NCBI RefSeq assembly: GCF_001540865.1
Contig: NC_033622.1
Coordinates: forward strand, 7,824,584 to 7,888,583
Direction: 5' to 3'
DNA length: 64,000 nucleotides
Source of the DNA: Ananas comosus
Lineage: Eukaryota > Streptophyta > Magnoliopsida > Poales > Bromeliaceae
In this document: piece by piece, positions 23,731 to 34,885 of the stretch
How the letters are laid out: each line of letters opens with the position of its first letter
How positions within the stretch are numbered: the first letter of the stretch is position 1
Translations under genes and position numbers: made by a program
Notes under the pieces: generated by a model
Told to the model about the DNA's origin: nothing
The model's database searches: none
What the model saw: only the letters and a program-made list of their open reading frames with translations

Positions 23731-23742
23731 TGGTATCAGAGC
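23731..23742 (+). other. Primer-binding site, tRNA-Met type
   Basis: TGGTATCAGAGC, complementary to the 3' end of initiator tRNA-Met, 8 bases after the LTR end. This is the usual minus-strand primer site of plant chromoviruses. Confidence 0.9.
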
Positions 23743-24067
23743 CTAGGGTTGAGTCTTAGTAGACCTAGCAAACCTTAGGCTGGTTGGACTATAAGAATAG
23801 GCTCGTGAGAGACGATGTCTAGTCGAGGTTGTTGTTAGCGAAAGTACTTTGATTGGGTACTTATAAACTCCGAATAGTAGGAGTTTGATCGGGATGTGCA
23901 ATTACTAACTTTGCAGAGGGTCACGTTGGCGGCCGACAACGTGACATCGGAAGTTAGTAGGCGTTACATTTCATTACTTTCGCTTGATTAGCTGGTTTAT
24001 ATCCTCAATGAGGGTTCAGTAGTATAGGGTTTATTGACCTATGTTTGTTTTTGTGTTGCAGTTCAAG

Positions 24068-27000
24068 ATGCCTACGACTCGTTCTGGAACCGCCGGGGCG
24101 GCTGAGGCGGCCGCTGCGGAAGAGGTAGAGACTTCCGTCACGTCGGGGTCCAGTGAGCTCCATGAGTTGCAGGATCAGCTTGCGACGTTGACAGAGTTGG
24201 TTACTCAGCAGGCCGCGGCAGCACGACAGCAGATGGACGCTGCGCGTCGGCAGGAGGACAGGATGAAGAGGTTAGAGGATCTATTACTGCGGCAGACGAC
24301 CGATAGAGAGATTCCAGGTTCTGTACCTCCGGATTCTGTACCTATAGTACCAGAGAGGGGCACCACAGTGAGAGCACAGTCACCGGTACCCGATACACCC
24401 CCAGTAGCTCCGAGGGCAGAGACCCGACAGGAGACAGTAGTACCACCACCAGTACCTGTAGCAGCAGCTGGGACAGTGTTACCCGAGATGGTGGGGGTTG
24501 AGGAGCGAGAGCGGATGATGGAACGACTGAATGAATTCCGTCGCTGCAACCCTCGTGTCTTTGATGGGGAGAAAGCAGATCATTGGGTGGTTGAAAAATG
24601 GTTAATGCATATGGAGAAACTATTCTATGACACTTTTGTTGAGGAGCGGTACCGAGTTTGGTTTGCGACACACCACCTTGATGGCGAGGCTTACAGGTGG
24701 TGGGTGGACATCCGGGAGGATCCCCGTGCTGATTTGTCTGCTATCACGTGGAACAGGTTCAAGGAGTTGTTGTTGACTACCTATTTTCCACAGAGTGTGA
24801 AGAGGCAGATGGAAAGGGATCTGAGGAACTTGAGACAGGGGGACAGGACAGTGGCTGAGTACGAGCGAGAGTTCTCTCGATTACTGCACTGTGTTCCTTT
24901 TGTAGTCCGAGACGATGAGGACAAGGCTCGTATTTTTGAGGTGGGTTTGCGACCTGCGATCTTCAGATTGGTCCAGGCGTCAAACCTCTCCACTTACCGG
25001 GACGTCGTGAACCGGGCTTTGATTGTTGAGAAGGGGGCAGAAATCATGAAGGAAAGAGATGTTGTGGATCGAAGCAAAGGCAAGAGACCAGCAGCTGAGA
25101 GCAGTGGTCAGCAGGCCTTCAGGAGACCGCCAAAGTATCCGAGGGGACAGTCAGGACAGTCGAGGGGTCGAGGATCTTCAGCACCCCGTGGAGCACCCGA
25201 GCGTCGACGACCGCCGCGTTGTGTTATCTGTGGTGGGCCTCACGTACCGCCACAGTGTCCACAGCGTGGGGGCAGGTGCTTTCTTTGCGGCCAGGAGGGC
25301 CACTTTCGTTCAGAGTGCCCGAGAGGTTCTTTGCCTGCACCCTCGTCAGCTTCTGCACCTGCATCTTCAGCTCCGAGCCAGGGCACCCCGACAGCGCCTT
25401 ATCAGTCTAGGCGACCACCAGGACAGCGGCAGTCGGAGAGTTCGCAGCAGGGTTCGAGTGGGCGGATGTATGCCGCCCAGACCGAGGGCGCCGCAGCAGC
25501 ACAGGAGGTCGTAGCAGGTATTATTATGCTTTATGATATTCGTGTTCGTGCATTATTTGATACTGGTGCTTCGCATTCTTTTATTGATCGGCAGTTCGCC
25601 GAGTTGCATAGCATTCCTTTAGCACCTACTTTGCATCCGGGACGAGTAATCGTGCCCGACCATACCCTGGATATCCGTGAGTTTTGCCCTCGCTGCCCAG
25701 TTAGGGTAGGCGACTGGATTATGCCAGTGGATTTATTGGCACTACACAAACTAGGTGAGTTTGATGTAGTATTGGGTATGGATTGGTTGACACAGTATTA
25801 TGCCACCATAGATTGCACGAACAGAACGGTGACCTTTAGGGAGCCGGGTCAACAGGAGTTTGTGTATAAAGGGTGCCAGAGTTCATTGTTCGCAATGACT
25901 ATTAGTTCTTCGAGAGCACGACAGATGATACGGAGAGGATGTGTAGCCTATTTGGCTAGCATTTCTGTGAGTGGTGGTGAAGCCATCAAGATTGATGATA
26001 TTCCGATTGTGCGAGAGTTTAAGGATGTGTTTCCAGCTGAATTGCCGGGTATGCCACCTAATAGGGAGGTTGAATTTGTAATAAGCCTTGTCCCTGGGAC
26101 TACCCTTATTTCTAAAGCGCCTTATAGGATGGCACCCGCTGAATTGAAAGAGCTGAAGGCACAATTACAAGATCTTTTAGATAAAGAATTTATTCGACCA
26201 AGTGTATCGCCCTGGGGAGCACCGGTGTTATTTGTTAAGAAAAAGGATGGATCTCTTCGATTGTGCGTGGATTATCGAGAAATCAACAAAGTCACAATCA
26301 AGAATAAATATCCACTGCCTAGAATTGATGATTTATTCGATCAGTTGCAAGGATCGAAAGTATACTCCAAGATTGATTTGCAGTCTGGATATCATCAGCT
26401 CAAGATTAAGCCTGAAGACGTCTCTAAGACAGCCTTTAGGACACGGTATGGGCATTATGAATTTACAGTCATGCCGTTTGGATTAACAAATGCCCCAGCA
26501 GCCTTTATGGATTTAATGAACCGTGTCTTTAAGTCCTATTTGGACAGATTCGTGGTAGTGTTTATTGATGACATCTTGATATATTCTCGAAGTGACAAGG
26601 AGCATGAAGACCATTTGAGAGTGGTGTTACAAGTACTTCGGGAAAAGAAACTATTTGCGAAGCTAAAGAAGTGCGAATTTTGGCTTCGGAAAGTGGCATT
26701 TCTGGGCCATGTGATTTCTGAAACTGGGATAGCTGTGGATCCCAAGAAGATTGAAGCGATTAAAGATTGGCCTAGGCCGACCAGTGTCACGAAAATTCGG
26801 AGTTTCCTTGGTTTAGCGGGATACTACCGAAGATTTGTGGAAGGGTTTGCGAAGATGTCCACTCCTCTCACTCGACTCACACATAAGGGAGCTAAATTTC
26901 TGTGGAATGAAGCTTGTGAAAGAAGCTTTCAGGAATTGAAAGAACGACTGACTACCGCCCCGATTCTAGCTTTGCCTGTTACTAGAGTGGATTATGTGAT

Positions 27001-28207
27001 TTACAGTGATGCATCACTGAATGAATTAGGGTGTGTTCTAATGCAGAATGGCAAAGTAATTGCTTATGCTTCTCGCCAATTGAAAGATTATGAAAAGAAC
27101 TACCCTACACATGATCTTGAGTTAGCAGCTGTGGTATTTGCTTTAAAGCTTTGGCGCCACTACCTTTATGGCGAGCGTTGCGAAGTTTATACAGATCATA
27201 AAAGCTTAAAGTATCTGTTTACACAGAAGGAATTAAACTTGAGGCAACGTAGATGGTTGGAGTTACTCAAGGATTATGATTTAACGATCCTCTATCATCC
27301 AGGAAAAGCTAATGTTGTAGCAGATGCTCTAAGTCGAAAATCGACGAAAAATTTGGCGATGTCGATAACAATGCAACCACTGTTGGTAAAGGAAATGGAG
27401 CAATTGAATTTGGAAGTTGTAGCTCCTGATACGCCTTGGAGACTTATGTCATTAGTGGTGCAACCTACCCTGATTGATCGAATTAAAGAAAAGCAAGCTC
27501 AAAATGAATTCCTGCAGAAGATTCGAGATAAAATCACTGTTGATCATGATAGTGATTTTCGAGTAGATGATCAGGGATTGTTGAAATTTGGTGATAGGCT
27601 TTGTGTACCGGCAGATTCTGATATTAAAGAAGAGATTCTTGCAGAAGCACATCGGGCCCCGTATACTGTACACCCTGGAAGTACAAAAATGTATAAGGAA
27701 TTGAAGTTAACCTACTGGTGGCCTGGAATGAAAAAGGAAGTTGCAGACTTCGTGGCTAAATGCTTAACCTGTCAGCAGGTTAAAGCTGAACATCGACTTC
27801 CAGCAGGAAAACTTCAGAGCTTACCCATACCAGTGTGGAAGTGGGAGAGGATCACTATGGATTTCATCGTTGGATTACCTCGCTCACAAGCAGGTCACGA
27901 TGCAATTTGGGTAATTGTTGATCGATTGACTAAATCTGCCCACTTTATTCCAATTCATACGGTGTGGACGGGGGAAAGACTCGCACAAGTGTATCTTGAT
28001 GAAATTGTGCGATTACACGGAGTACCTGCTTCGATTGTTTCAGATCGAGACACCCGATTCGTTTCACATTTCTGGAGGAATTTACAGGAGGCCATGGGTA
28101 CTCGATTGGATTTTAGTACTGCTTTCCACCCCCAGAGTGATGGGCAGTCTGAGCGTACCATCCAGACCCTTGAGGATATGTTACGGGCTAAGTGGCCGGT
28201 GAAATAA
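24068..28207 (+). CDS. Gypsy gag-pol polyprotein, open but truncated in the integrase
   Basis: Polyprotein for capsid assembly, reverse transcription and integration, 1379 codons without a stop. The frame opens at 24041, but MPTTRSG at 24068 follows a likely splice acceptor (GTGTTGCAG) and is the better start. In order: the gag core (about 24570-24960), two zinc knuckles (CVICGG...C and [14 protein letters not shown], about 25215-25320), protease [10 protein letters not shown] (about 25553), reverse transcriptase with [10 protein letters not shown] and [10 protein letters not shown] (about 26310-26590), RNase H with YSDAS (about 27002), the integrase zinc site ending CLTCQQVK, and the core with [15 protein letters not shown] and QSERTIQ (27855-28160). 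After LEDMLRA the match ends and a stop follows, so the C-terminal integrase and chromodomain part is lost. No defect is visible upstream, which points to a young copy. Confidence 0.9.
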   Translation: MPTTRSGTAGAAEAAAAEEVETSVTSGSSELHELQDQLATLTELVTQQAAAARQQMDAARRQEDRMKRLEDLLLRQTTDREIPGSVPPDSVPIVPERGTTVRAQSPVPDTPPVAPRAETRQETVVPPPVPVAAAGTVLPEMVGVEERERMMERLNEFRRCNPRVFDGEKADHWVVEKWLMHMEKLFYDTFVEERYRVWFATHHLDGEAYRWWVDIREDPRADLSAITWNRFKELLLTTYFPQSVKRQMERDLRNLRQGDRTVAEYEREFSRLLHCVPFVVRDDEDKARIFEVGLRPAIFRLVQASNLSTYRDVVNRALIVEKGAEIMKERDVVDRSKGKRPAAESSGQQAFRRPPKYPRGQSGQSRGRGSSAPRGAPERRRPPRCVICGGPHVPPQCPQRGGRCFLCGQEGHFRSECPRGSLPAPSSASAPASSAPSQGTPTAPYQSRRPPGQRQSESSQQGSSGRMYAAQTEGAAAAQEVVAGIIMLYDIRVRALFDTGASHSFIDRQFAELHSIPLAPTLHPGRVIVPDHTLDIREFCPRCPVRVGDWIMPVDLLALHKLGEFDVVLGMDWLTQYYATIDCTNRTVTFREPGQQEFVYKGCQSSLFAMTISSSRARQMIRRGCVAYLASISVSGGEAIKIDDIPIVREFKDVFPAELPGMPPNREVEFVISLVPGTTLISKAPYRMAPAELKELKAQLQDLLDKEFIRPSVSPWGAPVLFVKKKDGSLRLCVDYREINKVTIKNKYPLPRIDDLFDQLQGSKVYSKIDLQSGYHQLKIKPEDVSKTAFRTRYGHYEFTVMPFGLTNAPAAFMDLMNRVFKSYLDRFVVVFIDDILIYSRSDKEHEDHLRVVLQVLREKKLFAKLKKCEFWLRKVAFLGHVISETGIAVDPKKIEAIKDWPRPTSVTKIRSFLGLAGYYRRFVEGFAKMSTPLTRLTHKGAKFLWNEACERSFQELKERLTTAPILALPVTRVDYVIYSDASLNELGCVLMQNGKVIAYASRQLKDYEKNYPTHDLELAAVVFALKLWRHYLYGERCEVYTDHKSLKYLFTQKELNLRQRRWLELLKDYDLTILYHPGKANVVADALSRKSTKNLAMSITMQPLLVKEMEQLNLEVVAPDTPWRLMSLVVQPTLIDRIKEKQAQNEFLQKIRDKITVDHDSDFRVDDQGLLKFGDRLCVPADSDIKEEILAEAHRAPYTVHPGSTKMYKELKLTYWWPGMKKEVADFVAKCLTCQQVKAEHRLPAGKLQSLPIPVWKWERITMDFIVGLPRSQAGHDAIWVIVDRLTKSAHFIPIHTVWTGERLAQVYLDEIVRLHGVPASIVSDRDTRFVSHFWRNLQEAMGTRLDFSTAFHPQSDGQSERTIQTLEDMLRAKWPVK

Positions 28208-28256
28208 ACGTGCGACTTTTGTTGAGTAAATTACGAAGGAGATCACTGAAAGATAT

Positions 28257-30489
28257 TGTCACCCCCGGGCCCCAACGGGAGCTCGCCCTACGCGTGCACA
28301 GACCCGTTGTATACACCAAGCACTTCCGGCGCACACAAGGTGTCTACAACAACAAAAAAAGAAGTAGAAATAATTCCTAATATGGTTATCAGAGCAAATA
28401 CATAAGTCTACAGAATAAAGGAATTTAGAATAACAATACTATCACAAGATATACCATAAGTATAAACAAAAGGTACATCTCTAGTACAAATAGATCTCTA
28501 AACAAAATAAATTATATATCTTTCAGCTCAACAAAAAAGAAAGATGTCAACGGGTCCGATTATAAATACACCGAGAAGGCTCTAGCTAGTTGAAAATCCC
28601 TTGCCACATTAATCTTTAACCTCTTCCGCTGTGGAAGGCTCTGAAATAAAAATACAAACAACCAATGGGGGTGAGAACTATTAAATAATAGTTTCCAGTG
28701 GGTAAGCCACCGAGAGTGGCGAAATATAACACTAGGTCAACTGAGGCATGCTATTATACAAGATTTAGTAAGCATAAGGATAACAATTAATTGAACAAAC
28801 TCAATTTTTGTGTCATGCCTCTACATGATAATATTAACTAACAGGTATGTGATTTTCTATTGTCACATGCTCAAGTATATGCATATGCAAGTTTACATGC
28901 TTGTTCATTTTTAAGTTATAAACACGAGTTAAAGGGAGAGTATTCTTTCATTATCATCATAATAATGCTATGCGTCTATTGTAATCACCATGAGTGCAGG
29001 TTCATTACCACTAAGGTTGTCAATACCAATAATGACTAATATAAAAATTCAATTACTAAAAATGCATCAAGCAGTGTCATGAGTTAGTAACCCACTGATA
29101 TGTCCATCTACTATATATATGCATCAAATAATTGTGATGTACTATATTAAGTTTAATTACCTTTACCCAATTAACGAGGAACTTACGCAGGGTAACGTTC
29201 CGACTTGTGCCGTGCCTAATGGCCCCGTGGTAGTCAAGATTCCCACTCTAGGAATGAGCTTTCTCCATGGCAATCCACTTTGGCGTCCAATCCCGCATGG
29301 GCGATCAGTCGTCGCAAAGGCTATCTTCGGAGTGCCGGCTTGTAGGGAGCGCCTTCACAAGCTTGTGCGAATGAGCACAATGGTAAGTAAGTATGATCAA
29401 TAGCATCGTGTCCACAGGTCACATAATCATCATGTTTAAACATAGAATTTCAATCATTGACTCGAAGGTCGGGTACTAAATCATTCATGACATGTTTCGT
29501 TCTCATTTAACTTGGTGGTATGTCCCAACCGATGCCTTAAGTATGAATTAGTCACATTTCATTTATCCTATCAAGGACAGTTCATATTTCGTTCATGACC
29601 CAAAAGGAGTTTCATAATTATACTATTTCCACTATAATATGAATAACCTACCAATGTCATGTTCAATGAACTATAAAGGGTGTCAACTAAATCATGGTTC
29701 GAGTTATACACATGTCTTGCTACACAAGCCTCCACTTCATGGAGTATGATGGTCATCATGCAAGCAATTTCATTCAACCAAACAATTATATGCAATTGCC
29801 CCTTTTTATTCGTCTAAAGGCGTAGCTGTAATGACCCAGCCCACTAGCAACAATAACTTGTTGGGCCCAACCACCAGCCAAAAATGCTTAAGCCCAATTA
29901 TTATTACAGTGTCTAAGTCTCTTATATACCCAATCACATCCCCATTCATATCCGATGTGGGATTATTGGGGTATGACAGACTCCCCTCGTTAAGGCCCTG
30001 ACGTCCTCATCACAGCCCAAGATCACCAGGCGATGTGAGACTCGTCTCGCTAGCCTTGTCATCCAGACTCTGGCATAGCCTGTCACCTTGTCATTCAGAC
30101 TCCGGCATAGCCTATCACCTTATCTTTCAGACTCTGGCTCAGCTGAGACTCGCTACACATTTTCGACTGGTGAACTGGCTCTGATACCAAATATAATGAC
30201 CCAGCCCACTAGCAACAATAACTTGTTGGGCCCAACCACCGGCCCAAAATGCTTAAGCCCAATTATTATTACTAGTGTCTAAGTCTCTTATATACCAAAT
30301 CACATCCCCATTCATATCTGATGTGGGATTATTGGGGTGTGACAGTAGCAATCCATTTTATCATGTCTAAAATATAAAATCCAACTAACGATCTAAAGGT
30401 CGTGTACAATGTCATAATGCTCACTTAGTTGTTCAACTCATTAAATGCAACATACTTAACTTTACAATTCATCTCTACCATACAATAGG
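28257..30489 (-). mobile_element. Gypsy LTR, minus strand, interrupted by a TRIM
   Basis: Starts TGTCACCCCCGGG (reversed LTR end) and shows the family landmarks GGAAGGCTCTGAAAT, AGTTTCCAGTGGGTAAGCC and GTGCCGTGCCTAATGGCC in order. It runs to 29826, then 30345-30489 after the TRIM. Its true start (a TGTAATA end) is missing at 30489, where a plus-strand gypsy LTR begins. No internal region is attached. Confidence 0.7.
29827..30344 (-). mobile_element. TRIM (miniature LTR retrotransposon), 518 bp, perfect GTAGC target duplication
   Basis: Two direct repeats of 152 and 153 bp (29827-29978 and 30192-30344) share ATGACCCAGCCCACTAGC and TGATGTGGGATTATTGGGG-like blocks. GTAGC flanks both sides (29822-29826, 30345-30349). 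The reverse complement of the tRNA-Met primer site (CTGATACCA within 30176-30189) abuts the right repeat, so the element reads on the minus strand and the right copy is its 5' LTR. The interior of about 210 bp has short repeated CATAGCCT(G/A)TCACCTT units and no ORF. Confidence 0.9.
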
Positions 30490-31787
30490 TGTAGTACACT
30501 GAACTTTAGCAAATTGCGAAATTCGAGTGTTAGAATAGTAATTGGAACTATTCTAGATCTTGTGAGGGGTTGTCGAGAGGTTTTCGGCATATTACTTGAG
30601 TGATTAAGTGACCGGAATAGTGAAAGTGCATTGAACCTCGAATGCTGAAATTTTTGCATTGAGTACCGGTACCCCAATGCCCGAGTACCGGTACCCAGTG
30701 CAGCAGTTTTGAGTTGGTGAGGGTTTTATGGTAATTTCACTTTGAGGCTTATCCTTTTAAGCCCCAGCACGACCCCTGCAGCTGCTCTAAGGTCCTGAAG
30801 CTTGGAGAAATAGGGTAAGGGTTTCTCTTTTTCGTTTTCTAGGGTTTCCTTCCATTTTGAAGTGGAAACTTGAGATTTGAGTATGGTTTCTTCTCCTCTC
30901 TTGTTGCTAGCTAGTTCGGAGACTTGTGGAGCTACTTTTGAAGTGTGGGAAGAGTGGTTTTGCTGTGTTTCTCAGTTCTAACACAGCAAGTAACTGAGTT
31001 GAAGCTTGGTGAAAGCTTGGTGAGGTGAGCTATTCCACTTCTCTCTAGTTTGATGCTATAATCGTGAAGTTGAGTTGGTGCTTGGTTTCTTTCTTACCAG
31101 CTAGTTTGGGGTAGGTTGTAGCAGCTGTAGAAGAAGGGTTTGCTATGGTTTATCAACCCTAATCCAAGGAAAAGCTGAATTGAAGCTTTGGAAGGTGATT
31201 AGCTAACTTCTCTTTTGAGTTTGATGCTATAGTAGTTGTATTGGTGATAGTAGTAGTGCTATTTTTGGTGAACATCACAGCAGGTTCACAACAGGTTATT
31301 GGACCTTTTGGCTGAGATTTGTGATCTTTGGAAGGTTGGATTTGGTGTGTTCCAACCTGATTCGAAGTGGAGTTCAAGTTTGGAATCTAAACTAGGTATG
31401 ATTCTACCTAGATGAGATGCCTATGTGAGATTTTAGTAAAGGTTGAAGTCAAGCTTCTAACTTGATTAGTATATTTGTTAGAGTACTTGGAAGCCAGCGG
31501 ATACATTCGCTTGCTAGATCAACGAGAGTCGTCGACTAATCGGTGGATTTGACCATACCGAAATGGGTGAATTCCCCCTATGTCTACTTTGATATTATGA
31601 CATTGATATTCTTATTTATTCATGTTGAATATATCTTGAATGGGGTTATGTTTGCATAATACATTCATAGTAAAGGAAGGATTATGAATAGTATGTTTGC
31701 AAAATACATGCATGGTTTGTAAAGTAAAGTTAACCTCTATGTAGTAGAGGCAAAGTCTTGGAACTCGTTTAGTATGCATAGGTCATT
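30490..31787 (+). mobile_element. Gypsy LTR (host of the two large insertions), first segment
   Basis: Begins TGTAGTACACTGAACTTTAG and carries GTACCGGTAC motifs (about 30662-30700). The copia insertion at 31788 cuts it. It resumes for 20 bp at 43068-43087, counting the target duplications, and again at 62028-62088, where another LTR start cuts it. Matching target duplications (TCATT, GCATG) tie the three pieces together. Confidence 0.75.
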
Positions 31788-33040
31788 TGTTAAGGATTTT
31801 CTAGGTTGGCGGATTTCGTGAAGTCGAATGGAGTCTTGAAGAGTTGATCGCGGAGGTTTGAAGAGAAGATTTACTTTGAAGAATCAAAGACCTATTCGGA
31901 AAGCTCGACACCTCAGGTATGAATGTTAGATCATTTGTGATGTGTTTAAACTACCTAAATATAAGTTTAGAATTCTTGGATTGCTATAGAAAACACAAAC
32001 TGAAGTTTTCAATGTGCTGGGACCGGTCCCCTGAGATGAGAGACCAGTTTCTGAGAGTCCTCTCTGCGTGAAAGTCCAAGGCAACCGGTCTCCTGATCTG
32101 AGGGACCGGTCTCCAGGACGTGGCAACCGGTCTTTGGCACAAGAGACCGGTTCCCAAACGTCGGGATTTTTGATTCGCAGCAAGAGATCGGTCACTAGCA
32201 CGAGAGACCGGTTCCCGAACGTTGTGTTTTCTGTCACGCAGCGAGGGACCGGTCTCCCACCCGAGGGACCGGTCTCTAACAGACCGGTCTCCTCGAGAGG
32301 ACCGGTCCCTGGGGACGACATCAGTTTTTAAAATAGACTTTTTGCAATCCTAGTCCACTTCTAAGTCTTCTAAACCTATAAATAAGCCATGGGGGTCATC
32401 ATATGAGTTGAGGTTTAGAATTTCTACTGTTCTAAAACCCTAGAAACTTGTTTTCATGTTCTTATGATTTTAGTCATATAACGAGTTTCGTATAATCAAC
32501 GATCGACTTGATTCTTAAGTTTTAACTCGAGATTTTCTTCGAGAATCAAGTAGATGATTGATTAGAAGGTGAACCCTCATTGCTTATGGTATTTTAAGTC
32601 TTAATCACCACAAATCATCAATTCTACGAGCTTCGGAAGGAGGTTCGGCGCGTGGATCTCGCGTGAAGCCGAGGATTCGGTGGACGCTTCGAGGAGTTGA
32701 GGCGTTAACGCGGCAAGGAATTGCGGCGGAGTCGATTTGAGGATTCCTATCGATCGAGGACCGGCGAAGACAATCGACAATGAGAATTCGGTAAATTGAG
32801 TCATTTATTTTGGTTAAATCACTTGTACTCAAGTTTTCTTAGTGGATTTTCTTCGTGTGATCGGTCCCGTAGGTTTTTCACTCCGAATTGGAGTTTTCCC
32901 ACGTTAAATCTCGGTGTGCTGTTTTTAATTTCCGCTATCCTTTTTATTTGCATCGAGAGGTTTGTTTTTTGTCGTTTACACCTATTCACCCCTCTCTAGG
33001 TGTTATTTACCTTTTAGATCCTTGGGATCCATATCTTTCA
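31788..33040 (+). repeat. 5' LTR of the SIRE-like copia
   Basis: Starts TGTTAAGGATTTTC and ends ATATCTTTCA. About eleven ACCGGT-centred motifs lie at 32018-32315, many as GAGACCGGT or ACCGGTCTC halves. The TATA box (CTATAAATAAGCC, near 32378) follows. Differs from the 3' LTR by a few percent in the first 200 bases by eye. Confidence 0.9.
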
Positions 33041-33042
33041 AG

Positions 33043-33054
33043 TGGTATCAGAGC
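33043..33054 (+). other. Primer-binding site, tRNA-Met type
   Basis: TGGTATCAGAGC, two bases after the LTR end. Same primer class as the gypsy elements in the window. Confidence 0.9.
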
Positions 33055-33072
33055 GGATATAGGTTGTAAATC

Positions 33073-34885
33073 ATGGCCGAGGGCGGTAACATCAATCGAC
33101 CCCCTCTCTTCGATGGCACTAATTACGCTTATTGAAAAGTATGTATGAGGGCGTTTCTTATTGCCATCGACGAGCGGGTATGGCAAGCCATTGAATTCGG
33201 GTGGAAACATCCCACTGAAGTTGTTGAGAATGTTATCGGTCTGAAACCTAGAAATAAATGGACGAAAGAGGAAAACGAACTATCTTTGTTCAACGGAAAG
33301 GGTATCAATGCTTTATTTAATGCTTTAAATCAAACCGAATTTTCTCGTGTCTCGGCGTGTGAAACAGCCAAAGAAATTTGGGATACTTTACAAGTTACAC
33401 ACGAGAGTACAAGCTTGGTAAAGATTCAAAAATTACAAATGCTTACAAGTAGATTTGATTCTATTCGTATGGAAGAACATGAATACTTTACCGAGTATTA
33501 TACTCGTTTGCAAGACATTGTAAACACGTGTGCTAACTTAGGCGAGAAGATTCCGGACTCCAAAATTGTTAGAAAAATTTTGAGAACCCTTCCTGAACGT
33601 TTTCGTCCTAAGATTGCGGCCATAGAAACGGTAAAACATCCGGATGAACTTAAAGTAGAAGAATTAGTTGGTGCTCTTCAAACTTATGAGATGACTTTTC
33701 CTTCTAATTCGTCTTCTTCCAAGTCTTCTTCTAAAGCTTCACGTATGGCCTTAAAATCAACAAAAGGAGATGACATGACTACTTCATCGGACTCGGAATC
33801 GGATCAAACATTGGAGGAGTTTGAAAAACAATTGGCTCTTCTAACGAAGAAGTTCCGTCGGAACTTTAGAAAGAAGTTTCCTCCTTAGTCTACTTCCTCA
33901 AAGTCAAGCAAATTTAAAGGGAGTTCTTCTTCATCTTCCTTTTCTAAGAATAAAAAAATCCGAAAGTTCTTTAAAAGATTTTTCTAAAGAGAAGAAAAGT
34001 AATGAAGGTTAAATCCAATGCTATAAGTGTAGAGGATTTGGTCATATTGCTTCGGATTGTCCTAATAATAAGTCCTTGAAAAAGAAAGCGATGCAAGCCA
34101 TCACTTGGAATGATTCATTTTCGAATGAGTCATCTTCAAGTGATGAGGATGTAAACGCTACGGCGCTTATTGCACATGATTCTAATTTTATGTGTTTGGC
34201 ATCCACTGACTCTATCTCTATGTCTCCCTTGCATGAAAAATCTACGTCGAAGAACTCATCGGATGAAGAATCGGATGAAGATGATATGGTTGCCGCATAT
34301 CATCAATTGGTTGTCGAGTCGAAGAAGGTGGCAAAGCACAATAAAAAATTGTGGCGTAGATTATATGATTTGGATCAAGAGAATACAAGATTAGAGTCGT
34401 TGACAAAAAGTTTTGAGCAAGAAAAAGAGGGTTTGATTAAGGCTTACAATTATTTGCTTGACAAGTGTGCATTGCTAGAAAAGGAAAAGGAATCATATGA
34501 AGAAAATATCAATTTCCTTACCAAGCAATACACGGAAGCTAGAGAATCAAATATGGAATTCACCAAGACTATTATCCAACTCAAATCGGATTTAAATCAA
34601 TTTTCATCTAGCTCTAGCAAACTTGACAAGATGCTCGGACTTGGTCAAACAAATAAATTTGGACTTGGATACGAACGGACGTATGTTGATCAAGCAATGA
34701 AGAAAGATAACGAACATTCGACAAAAGCGGTTTCTAAGTTTTATGGTAAGTTTGCCCCTCCTAAAAACACATTGGTAAACAAAACTTGTCATTTTTGTGG
34801 TGTTTTAGGACATGTGAAAAGGTTTTGCAAACAAAAGGGTAAGAGATCTACAACACCCTTGAATCAAAGAACATCATTAAAGTGA
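33073..34885 (+). pseudogene. Gag and nucleocapsid of the SIRE-like copia, broken
   Basis: Starts MAEGGNINRPPLFDGTNYAY, then TGA (33133-33135) where the family has Trp, then reopens to 33888 with the copia gag core (WDTLQVTHE, YYTRLQDIV, ILRTLPERF). A further stop at 33886-33888 is followed by a frame change in an A run near 33955 and a TAA before the CCHC knuckle CYKCRGFGHIASDC (about 34020-34062). 34076-34885 stays open and is acidic and coiled-coil rich, with a second knuckle, CHFCGVLGHVKRFC (about 34787-34828). A TGA at 34883 closes it in the frame that leads into pol. Most breaks are Trp or Gln codons turned into stops. Confidence 0.85.

Larger units (their letters stand above)
20954..28207 (+). 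mobile_element. Ty3/gypsy (Tekay/Del-like) retrotransposon, 3' truncated
   Basis: Holds a 2.77-kb 5' LTR, a tRNA-Met primer site and one long open gag-pol. The element stops inside the integrase around 28190-28207. No polypurine tract or matching 3' LTR follows; instead a reversed gypsy LTR starts at 28257. The 49 bases 28208-28256 between them were not assigned. Confidence 0.85.

Noticed and set aside
24205..24671. Minus-strand ORFs across gag-pol of the gypsy element
   Set aside because: They are shadows of the long plus-strand polyprotein and carry no motif.
32068..32331. ORFs inside the ACCGGT arrays (also 42093-42356, 15722-15919, 57144-57485)
   Set aside because: These frames are produced by the repeated motif in LTR promoters, appear on both strands and have no protein features.
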